From Pseudopithomyces maydicus (taxonomy: Eukaryota; Ascomycota; Dothideomycetes; Pleosporales; Didymosphaeriaceae), in the NCBI GenBank assembly GCA_026873275.1, contig JANTUC010000002.1, positions 2,728,001 to 2,792,000 of the forward strand: a stretch of DNA of 64,000 bases. Direction: 5' to 3'. The notes under the pieces were generated by a model. That model worked only from the letters and a program-made list of their open reading frames with translations, did no database searches and was not told the DNA's origin. Shown here piece by piece: positions 55,483 to 64,000 of this stretch (the stretch's first letter is position 1; each line of letters starts with the position of its first letter). The position numbers and the translations under genes are program-made.

Positions 55483-56961
55483 ATGCGGAAACCAGCGCAA
55501 GCCCCGGAGCTCCCCGATCGCTTGGATCTAGAAAAGAATGCGGCCATTGAAACCACAGCTACTGAGCCTCCTACACATCCAACGAGTGCCACCGTGGAAC
55601 TCGAACCCCACGAGGAACCTACAAATTGGTCTGCCCCCAAGAAATGGTCTGCAACCATAGTCATCGTGCTCATGACCGCAAATATCACATTCGCCTCCAG
55701 TATACACACCGCCGCAATCAGCGGCGTGTCCCATTCCTTCGGGGTCTCCAAGACAGTAGCAACGCTACCAGTGACCACATTCTTACTAGGCTTCGCCACC
55801 GGCCCATTGCTTTTCGCACCACTGTCAGAAGTCCTGGGACGGACGCTGATCTTCCGCGTGGTTTTAGGCCTATTCTGCTGCTTCAACCTGGGATGCGCAC
55901 TGGCTCCGAACGTGGAAGCGTTGCTGGTTCTCAGATTCCTGTGTGGCTTCTTCGGCGCGCCCACGGTGACGAATAGCGGTGGCTCGCTCGCGGATATATG
56001 GCCGCAAAGTCAGCGGTCGGTGCCGTTTGCTTTGTTCACGACTGGGAGTTCGCTGGGTCCGGTGGTTGCTCCTATTGTTGGGGGATTTGTGGCTGAGAGA
56101 TTGAGCTGGAGGTGGCAGTACTGGATTGTTACCTTTGTTTCTGGGGCCGTCTATGTGGCGATGCTTTTTGCTCTCCCGGAGACATATGCTACGGTTCTTT
56201 TGCAGTGGAAGAAGAAGAAAGCTGGGATCCGGCCTGCTCGAATGTCGTTCAAGGAACGCTATGCAAACGATCTGACACGCCCTTGGATCATGCTTTTCAC
56301 GGAGCCCATCTTGTTCACGCTTGGTCTGTATTCGGCGCTCATTTGGGGCATTTTGTACCTGGATTTCACCGCATACCCAGTCGTATTTCAGCAAGACCGG
56401 CACTGGAGTCAGGGAAAGGCTGGTCTGTCTTTTATAGGCATTGGAATTGGGATGCTAATCGCCACTATGAGTTCGCCCTGGATCAACGACCTACATGGAA
56501 AGGTCGTGCAGAAAATAGGACCCAAGCCTGAAGCGCGCCTCCCCCACCTCATCTTCCTCGCCTGGTTCATACCCATCGGTCTCTTCTGGTTCGGGTGGAC
56601 AGCTCCGCCCGGTACGCCAGCACTCGTCCCCATCGCCGCAGGCATTCCATTCGGTATAGGCTTCGTCACCTTGTTCCTGGGCACAAATGCCTATCTCAGC
56701 GACTGCTATGGGAGGTTCTCGGCCAGCGCATGGGCGGCGAACGCAGTGCTGCGATCTCTGTTCAGCGCAGGGTTCCCACTTTTCGCACGCCAAATGTATT
56801 TGCGGATGGGCACGCGATGGGCCACCACCACGCTAGCAATCACGACCGTGGCACTGGCGCCTGTTCCGTGGGTGTTGTGGAGGTGTGGCGCGTGGCTGCG
56901 AGCGCGGAGCAGATTTCATTTGCGGACGATGGAGTTGGAGAACATGGCTGACAGGGGATAA
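55483..56961 (+). CDS. MFS multidrug/polyamine-type transporter (DHA1)
   Basis: Intronless, 492 aa, 12 predicted membrane segments. Family marks: the N-terminal NWSAPKKWSATIVIVLMT, motif A-like PLSEVLGRTLIFRVVLGLF, ADIWPQSQRSVPFALFTTGSSLGP in TM4-5 (a hallmark of yeast Tpo/Flr-type DHA1 antiporters), GPVVAPIVGGFVAERLSWRWQYW, and ALPETYATVLLQWKKKKAG leading into the central loop. These proteins export drugs, polyamines or fungal metabolites across the plasma membrane with protons. The substrate is unknown. It lies directly downstream of the Zn2Cys6 regulator in the same orientation. The start is the first ATG in frame before a hydrophilic N-terminus. Confidence 0.9.
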   Translation: MRKPAQAPELPDRLDLEKNAAIETTATEPPTHPTSATVELEPHEEPTNWSAPKKWSATIVIVLMTANITFASSIHTAAISGVSHSFGVSKTVATLPVTTFLLGFATGPLLFAPLSEVLGRTLIFRVVLGLFCCFNLGCALAPNVEALLVLRFLCGFFGAPTVTNSGGSLADIWPQSQRSVPFALFTTGSSLGPVVAPIVGGFVAERLSWRWQYWIVTFVSGAVYVAMLFALPETYATVLLQWKKKKAGIRPARMSFKERYANDLTRPWIMLFTEPILFTLGLYSALIWGILYLDFTAYPVVFQQDRHWSQGKAGLSFIGIGIGMLIATMSSPWINDLHGKVVQKIGPKPEARLPHLIFLAWFIPIGLFWFGWTAPPGTPALVPIAAGIPFGIGFVTLFLGTNAYLSDCYGRFSASAWAANAVLRSLFSAGFPLFARQMYLRMGTRWATTTLAITTVALAPVPWVLWRCGAWLRARSRFHLRTMELENMADRG

Positions 56962-57880
56962 CGGGAGGCTTCGTCAATGTTGCCTCTTCTGAGCGGTTTC
57001 GCTCTGATCATTACTCGGTTTCGAGGCAAGGGGATCTCGACCCTGATGGGTCGGATCTGAGCGTCACGATAGACTGTTGCTAGTTGAGCTTCTGGACCAT
57101 GTTAGCAAATTTGAAGATGGGTTTATCCGCTCAGCGCGGAACCTCATCTTCATGACTCTTCGCGCGCGCTTGCAAACGAGTGCAACTTTCCTGTGCCACC
57201 CGTCAATATATTTACCAGGCACAGTTCTCATTTTACGCGTCGCAGCAACGTTGGGGGTGGCACAGCCTTATACTTCCATCCCGTCTCATGTACTGATTAA
57301 ACTGCATCCTTCGTTAACGCTTACACCCTCACACCCGTACGGAACCTTCGCTCGTTATAGTTTAGATATATTGGGTGCCTTGCATATCAGGCAAGCGTAT
57401 TTCCCACCCTGGCTCTGGGCCGTCTTCGGCTAAATTTACGCTATCTCAAGATCTTCGCCTTACCAAATTTAGCACACCAACGTACCTGGCTCCTTTCCGC
57501 TTGATGATGCTGAACTGTAATACTCGGGCCCGTTAGTTCCTTCATCTATCTCTTCCTTGGGCCGCGTTCCAGCCAGCACGTGGGGCCTCTGTCACAGAAA
57601 GATGGTGTGAGACCGCGTGGCATGGGCTTTATCGCGAACAAGGCTTCGTCCCGGGGGGCGTGGTTCTCGCCCCCCATGCTGCTACCGGACGTCCGGTCAG
57701 ACCCTTGGTTTAATATATGGAGTGTGCAGCGCCCTCCTCGTTGCCTGCTTCCAGCGGATGTTGGCAGTCCTTATGGGGTGGCATACGGTATCTGCACACT
57801 TACTCTAGTCTTTCGTTAAAAGCGCCCTGCTTGACCTCCACGGCAGAAGAGCCGACTCCCGCTCTACACTCGTTCACATC
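56962..57880. other. Intergenic region upstream of the SGNH esterase gene
   Basis: About 0.9 kb. AT-rich TATA-like sequence (TTTAATATATGG at about 57709) lies 160-170 bp before the next start. Short frames only, no gene supported. Confidence 0.5.
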
Positions 57881-60818
57881 ATGGCCTACCTTATTTCTTT
57901 TCGTAATGTAATATATTTAATTTTGCAGTTTTGCCTCGTCGTCAGCGGTTTAGCGAGCCATTATGAACGCCGTCACGCCTCGCAGCACCTTGTCAGAGGT
58001 CTGGATGACTTGTCAATTGAGGAACATGGACTTGTTTCGGCTCGTGCTACTGGACAATGGTTGCGTATAATGCCCCTCGGTGCTTCGATCACGGCTGGAC
58101 AGCGCGGCGACGGCAATTCGTCGAACGATGTGTCCCACAATGGTTACCGAAAGCCCCTCCGAGATCAATTGAGGTCGCGCGGCTACAACGTCAACATGAT
58201 CGGCTGTTTGGCGGATGGTCAGATGCGGGACAGGCAGCATGAGGGTCATCGTGGATTTTTGATTTCTGAAGTCGCCGCAAAGGTCATATGCGCTATCGAC
58301 CAGAAGCCGAACATCGTACTGATCAATGCCGGCACGAACGATGCACTACGCGCCGATCAAAATGGAGGTCTTTCATTCGCGCAAGGTGCTCAGGGCCGCA
58401 TGAAGACGATGATCGACGATATCCTCTCCCAGGTCAAGGACGTGACCGTGATCCTCTCAACTTTGTTGCCAAACCGCAATTCCCAGGGAAACACCTACGC
58501 AACCACCATCAACTCGGGTTACCGATCACTCGTCTCCTCTTATCAGTCTGCTGGCAAGAAGGTGCAACTCGCTGATATGAACACCGGTTGGATTACGGTT
58601 TCAGAACTTCCAGATGGTACCCATCCGATTGAAGGCGGTTATAAGAAGATGGCAGCAGTGTGGGACCAGGCAATTCTTGCCGCCGCCAACAAGAACTGGA
58701 TCAAGGATCCCATAATAACCGCCAAGCCCGACGAGAGCAGTTTCGACTGTGATCCTACACCGGGCGGATTCACTCAAGCTACGCTTTCACAGCGCGGTAG
58801 TGGAGCGGACGACGGTACCTACACGTATCAATCGACTTCCATGGGCGACGTAGCCAGCGACTCACTCCACGAGAAAGGAGATACCGCGACGACTCGCAAG
58901 TTTGTCAAGAACTATCACTTTGCGCAGCTTGTCAATGGGGGTGGTGGCGATCGTGGTCAGGAGACGGACGAGCTGATTCGTGTTACCGATGGGATCGATC
59001 CAGTTGCTGATACTGGTATTCCCAAGTTCGCCTTCAAACTCAATAACGCAGGCTCATACAGTTCCACATGGACGGAAATTGATGTGAAGCAGTTTTGCAA
59101 CAACCGCGGCGTAAGATGGTTAGTGCAGTATTCTTCTTCCATGCCGTAATACACTATTAACAGGATGCAGGGGTGACGTGAACAACGACGGCTTGGACGA
59201 TATGATCTGCATCAGTCCAGTAAGAGACTCGATCTGCTCTTGTGATGAATTCAACTAATAGCTTGCACTAGGCTGGAGACATGACCGTATCCATCAACAA
59301 GGGTGGCAACCCACCGACCTTTGAATACATCAACACAATAAAAAAGAACGAGGGCCAAACCCAAGAATTCGTCAGACTAGGTGATATCGATGGAGATGGA
59401 CGTCTCGATTACTGCATCATCAAGGGCACGGGACAGCTATACTGCTGGCGTAACGGAGGTACAGGCGATGTGCCCGTCTGGCAACCGATGGTCGGAGGCA
59501 TGACATTCGATGCTGGCGGCATGGGTGACATCGCAGGAATGCGTCTGGTCGATATCAACGGTGACTTCAGGTCGGATTTCGTCATCATCACCTCTACCGG
59601 AAAGACCAGGATCTTCATCAACCAGCGTGGAACGAAAGAAGACGGCCCAGGACTGAAGCCTCATTGGGTCGAAGCAGCGTCTGGGCACCCTGGAGGTTTC
59701 TCAGGTCTGGCCGTAGACAGCTTCAAGTTTGGCAGGCTCTATGGAACGGGCAAGGCAGACTATATCGTAGCCAAGGAGTCGACTTCCAAAGACAGCATAG
59801 GTGTAAAGCACACGTATACCTTCGAATCGTACAAGAACACCGGCGGCGGTGGGAAGAAGGTCAAAGGCGTAAGTCGCCAAAATATCTCTGATAATATCGA
59901 CTTACTGACTCAATACAGGATGGCGTTTACTACTGCGACATGTACGGAAGAGGCCACGACGACTACCTCTGGGTCTACGAAGCCGGAAACGTCCATCTTT
60001 TCGAGAACAGCGGCGCCGTCCCCAACTGGATAGGACACAATGAGATTTTCAACGTCGGCCGCGACAGGAAGGGCATCCAATTCGGCGACTGGGACGGCGA
60101 CGGCCTGTGCGACATTCTCGCCGTCAACAAGAAAACCGGCGCAGTCGACTGGTGGCAAAACACCTGGGAAAAGGGCAAGGCTGTGCCGACCTTCTCGTAC
60201 AAAGGACAAGCCCTTGCCGGGGGCTGCAAAGAAGGATGGGGTGTCTCCCGTTACGATCTCGGCGTGCGATTTGCGGACGTGGATGGGGACGGCCGTGTCG
60301 ATTACCTCTGCATTGATGCAGCGGGGACAACGTCGGCTATTCTCAACCAGGAGAAGGGCTTCAGGAACGTGGGACAGATCAAATACGGTATCGGGAAGGA
60401 CCGTGCTGAAGTTCGATTTGCTGACGTCGACAACGATGGAAAGGTCGACTTCCTCTCCGTGGATAAGTTCACGGGCGACGTAACTGTTTACACCAACGAG
60501 GGAGAGAAATCGAACGCGGCTCGTGTGGGGACGGGGGACAGCTCGTTCAGCTGGTTTGAGGAGAAGAATATGTGGATGAAGGGCGTGGATCGTGGTGCGA
60601 ACATGTTCTTTGCTAAGATGGTGAGTGCTCCTTTCGCTTCGTCCCTCGTGATATCTCGAAGCTAACTGTTGTCTCAGAGTAACTCAACTGGTCGTATCGA
60701 CTTTGTGCGCAACCTACCCGCGACGGACATTGCTTATACGTACTTCAATCTGCCATGCAAAGGAGGTGGTGACGATGCTTACGATGATTTGCCTCTGCCG
60801 AAGGTCCCAAGTAAATAG
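57881..60818 (+). CDS. Secreted SGNH/GDSL esterase with C-terminal FG-GAP/VCBS repeats
   Basis: Exons 57881..59118, 59171..59219, 59272..59868, 59919..60620 and 60678..60818, giving 908 aa. The N-terminal signal segment (YLISFRNVIYLILQFCLVVSG) precedes an SGNH hydrolase domain. Block I is LGASITAG with Ser69, block III GTND with Asn153, block V DGTHP with Asp245 and His248, all catalytic positions present. A linker with Cys follows, then at least six FG-GAP/VCBS units with calcium-binding D-x-[DN]-x-D-G motifs (DVNNDGLDD, DIDGDGRLD, DWDGDGLCD, DVDGDGRVD, DVDNDGKVD). It is probably an extracellular carbohydrate or plant-polymer esterase whose beta-propeller binds the substrate or wall. All four introns splice in phase. 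Confidence 0.91.
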
Positions 60819-61225
60819 ACTTGCGGAAGAGCCTGTCAACAAGGCAAAAGAAAAAAAATAGTCTCTCATAGAATCCGTCATAGAATTATAAAAGCTCTCA
60901 TACTGTCAACTACCTCTCCATTGAAAGGCTTGGGTTGACTGGACAGCAGCTGTTATAGAGAAACTGTGATCAAACAATCGGCCTGGGTAACAGTCAAGCA
61001 CCTCACACTCAGCACAAGATACGTGGCTACTCCAGTGCTTCGTCACAGCTTATTTGAGTCATCATCGCTTATTAATAAAAGTCTATCATATATCGTTTCG
61101 CTATGCATCCCAATAGGTATCAGATCAATAAAAATGCCTCCATGTACCGGCCAAACACCGAAACAAGTATTCCAAGATGAAACAGCGCCAACTCCATTTT
61201 CCCCAGCCGAAAGTATACCTCCACC
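60819..61225. other. Convergent intergenic region
   Basis: AT-rich 3' flanks of the SGNH esterase (+) and the orphan gene (-). No gene seen. Confidence 0.5.
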
Positions 61226-62353
61226 TCAGAAAAACATGTCATCTGCCGAGGACAGGTTGTTCTTCATGTCCTCATTCAACATGTCTTCCAGGCTTTCAGG
61301 AAAACTTGTCCCGAATTCCGACATGTCCGAGGACTCCTCCACTCTAGGAGGATCCTCCGGGTCAAACATACTGAAGTCTCCCGGGAACAGGAACTCTTCA
61401 GAAGGTTCCGAGCCAGCCACCTCCAGCTCGGGGAGACTTGGTGAGTGTTCACCAGAACGGTCTGCAGCGGTGTTGATCTGGCCTGCTGCAACTTGAAGGC
61501 CGTTCTGGTGCTGGATCTGGGAGGGCTCGGTGGCCCGGGGAGGCTGCTGGGGGGCCTTTTTACTGGCTGTCTTTGCAGCTGCTTTGGCAGGGCCTGGTTT
61601 AACTTGACCGCCCTTCAGCCGCTTCATTGGGGTCGGTTTGAGGGTCTTTTTCCGCTCGTTCTTGACTGGCGGAGGACCCTGAGGCTGGTGCCCCTGTTGA
61701 ATGGGGTGCCCATTCTGGGGCAATTGCTGCATGCCATTTGGCTGCGGCAATGGGGTTGGAGGCAATAAGGTTGGAGGCATTGGGGCTGGAGGCCCCAGAA
61801 GCTGATCTGGAATAATTTGGGCTGTGCGTGCCCGGTGGTTGAAGAGCATTGAATCCCTTTGGGATATCAGGTATATCTGAAAAAGTCAGTAATGGAAAGA
61901 ATATAGGGGTTTCCTTTTACTTACTGGCGTTTCATAAGGTTGTAATGGGAGGAGTCCCAACATAGCCCTTTCCTCATCAATTGCGGTCAGGTGCTCGGGT
62001 ACACTGCTAAGTATTTGCAGTCTGAACGCCTCTTCGGTCCCTGGGATCCATCGTAACCTGATGTTGGTTACCCAAGGGCCGCGAGCGCCGCTTCTGTATG
62101 CTACGAGCATATCTTCGGGGCGGCGAAACCCAATTTGAAAAGCCCGAGTCATTGTTGTAGGATCGGACGTATCGAACTGCCAGTAGCCATAACGATTTGC
62201 GTGCTCATGCACGCGGATGTTGATTCCGACTACTCGGACTCCGTCTGCAGCAAGAAGCTAGCCATAGGTTAGTACAGGTTTATAAAGACAATTCAGGTGT
62301 CGTTCTGAACGTACTGGCTCGGCAAAAACGGATTGGTATTGAGCAGAGGACAT
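61226..62353 (-). CDS. Orphan protein, low-complexity with acidic C-terminus
   Basis: One consistent model is complement of join(61226..61876, 61925..62230, 62315..62353), 331 aa. The middle exon has the best protein character (HANRYGYWQFDTSDPTTMTR, GFRRPEDMLVAYRSGARGPW). The C-terminal half is Pro/Gln-rich, then Lys-rich (KNERKKTLKPTPMKRLKGG), ending in an acidic Ser/Phe/Asp-rich tail like an activation domain. The acceptor at 62231 is weak. The frame is open upstream of the ATG at 62353 and could continue through further small exons (SQLQTLLH|TQTEQLRQQK) to about 62706. No family is recognised, so the 5' end is uncertain. Confidence 0.5.
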
Positions 62354-64000
62354 GGTGTCTGCTTCGGTGCGTTGTTCTGGTAAGCTGAGGCAGAAGACGG
62401 TGTTCTGAAGCTCCTTTTGCTGTCTCAATTGTTCCGTCTGTGTCTATGACAGAGGTATGTAGTTCAGAACTGAGAATCTGGTTCTGATATTAGCTTCAAT
62501 GCATACAGTAGAATCAGTTGGCACGATACACTTACATGTAGGAGGGTTTGTAGCTGGGACTGTAAATGGTTATGTGGGCTGAACGAGGATGGGTCTTCTT
62601 CGTGAGTTCAGTGTTCTGGGGAAATGAGATGCTTCTTACGAAGAGAAAATGGGCCTGGTTATATACTCACGTATGTTTTCGTTGGGCCCAGCTCCAGATT
62701 CGTTACCATGTTGAGCCTGTTGTGTTGAATCAATCGTTATCCCGAAGTGCTGTATGAATAGACAATTACAAACCGTAATCCCACGATGCATTGCGAAGGG
62801 TCAGTACCAGGGTTCTTTTCAGGCTTCCCGGTTTGACTAGGCCCATCATTCACTGCCTCGGGTGTTCGAGAGTAGGTACAGGTAGCGGGTGACTTGCGAG
62901 CTAACCCGTAGGAGCTTTCCCATGATAATCGTCTGACCCCAGAGTTGTTAGGTCTCTAACGGTCTATACAAGATCCAACACGATAAAAGGGGCTAGGTGA
63001 TTAGACGTTGAATATGTCCCGGATATAGTAAACCACTTAGTCTTTTACGGTCCCAGAAATCATGTCCTGGAACCACACACAGTACCTGAATGTATCTCAT
63101 GAAAACGGATTCTTCTCGGGCATCGCTAGGTATAGCAACTTCCCGGGCTATAGTAAATTCGAGTGCATATAGTAAATTCGAGTGCACATATTCAAGGTAG
63201 AGGCGCAGATACGGAGGTGATCAATAAGACATCCAGAGATTGAGTCGATTCGGTACGCTACATCGGTCGTTAACAGGCTCTTGGTTCCAACGAGCTATTA
63301 GTTGGCCCTATCAACTTGTACGCAACACCCTACCTGGAAAACGGTGAGTTGTGCCCAAACACACGGGTCGTGGGGTTCAGGGTCCTACACGTTAGTCGAC
63401 CAGCGCACGCGTTTCGCCCCTACAATCCCACCAATCAAATCTCGACAAGAATCGATCGGATAAGACCCCATTGGACAATTGCCACCATGCTATGGATCCA
63501 GGAACTAAATCAGTCCCTTTCAACATCGCGAACAAAACGGCATGGTCTTGACGGCTAAGGGTTTGGCTATGTTAATGGCATCGCAACAAAATCGTGCTAT
63601 TGTTCCTGCCTCCATGGCCTAGCCGCTCAGGGTCATTGACCCTGTCAGATTGGGATGCTCAGACAGGGCGCTCGACGATAGCAAATACAAAATGCCAACA
63701 ATAAGCCTAGGATTTATCAGCCCGCGAAAGAATTGTGCCATCGTGTCTAAGGCGTGATGACTATCACTTTGATGTTTCGCGACTAGAGCAGGGGTCTTTA
63801 CCGCCACTCCTCTGGCGCCCTTGTAGCGCTGGACACGACCCATAGATCCCCACTCAGGCCAAGCTGCGCGGAGAAGATGACTTTCGACAAGTCTGCCTAT
63901 GTGGGGCGGAGCGGATCGCAACGCACCTTGCATACGCCACGACGATCAATGCTACGTGTAGCGCCAGAGTGGAACTCGAGCTGAAATGCCATATTTCTAG
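62354..64000. other. Right-end region without a supported gene
   Basis: Possible extra 5' exons of the orphan gene up to about 62706; beyond that only short frames. It contains a 19-bp tandem duplication (63149-63186) and a small palindrome AGGGTCATTGACCCT near 63630. No transposon domain was seen. Confidence 0.4.
63149..63186. repeat. Perfect 19-bp tandem duplication
   Basis: TATAGTAAATTCGAGTGCA occurs twice in direct succession (63149-63167 and 63168-63186). Non-coding, function unknown. Confidence 0.85.

Noticed and set aside
62354..64000. Possible transposon remnant at the right end
   Set aside because: No transposase or reverse-transcriptase-like frame and no terminal repeats were found; only a short tandem duplication and a small palindrome.

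Overview
The window looks like nuclear DNA of a filamentous ascomycete (Pezizomycotina, probably Dothideomycetes). The genes are intron-poor, with GT..AG introns mostly 45-100 bp long. Orthologues of fungal housekeeping genes are present: NHX1, an Snf2/Sth1 ATPase, mitochondrial uS10, PNP, FCF2, HAP5, malate dehydrogenase and TRS33. Fungal-type transcription factors (Zn2Cys6, C2H2+Zn2Cys6), MFS transporters and secreted carbohydrate-active enzymes are interspersed. The class assignment is inference from gene content and style. I could run no searches, so exon joins were worked out by hand from splice signals, reading phase and family motifs.

Layout. 0.9-17 kb: a Ser/Pro-rich protein with acidic repeats, NHX1, a sucrose-type transporter, the chromatin-remodelling ATPase and a secreted glucuronoyl esterase. 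18.7-35.1 kb: a metabolic gene cluster. It holds an extradiol (LigB/DODA-type) dioxygenase, a C2H2+Zn2Cys6 regulator, an FAD monooxygenase fused to an acetoacetate-decarboxylase-like domain, a membrane-anchored ALDH-like protein without catalytic residues, an MFS transporter, a fumarylacetoacetase-like hydrolase, a cupin and a CocE-type hydrolase. 35.5-48.5 kb: mostly housekeeping genes. 48.9-64 kb: accessory genes, namely an uncharacterised gene and a Zn2Cys6 factor that each carry an apparent one-base homopolymer frameshift, a drug-type MFS transporter, a secreted SGNH esterase with FG-GAP repeats, and an orphan gene in an otherwise featureless right end.

The most interesting signal is a 12-bp element, CGGGATGTGGAG. 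I found it exactly five times, each in a different intergenic region of the 18.7-35.1 kb cluster and about 126-188 bp from a start codon. Imperfect copies lie in the dioxygenase/regulator promoter and in the fumarylacetoacetase/cupin promoter. A given 12-mer is expected about 0.008 times on both strands of 64 kb. I infer that this is the binding site of the cluster regulator, whose Zn2Cys6 domain (CGG half-sites) and two C2H2 fingers could read a composite element. The cluster would then be one regulon that takes up, hydroxylates, ring-opens and hydrolyses an unidentified, probably aromatic, compound.
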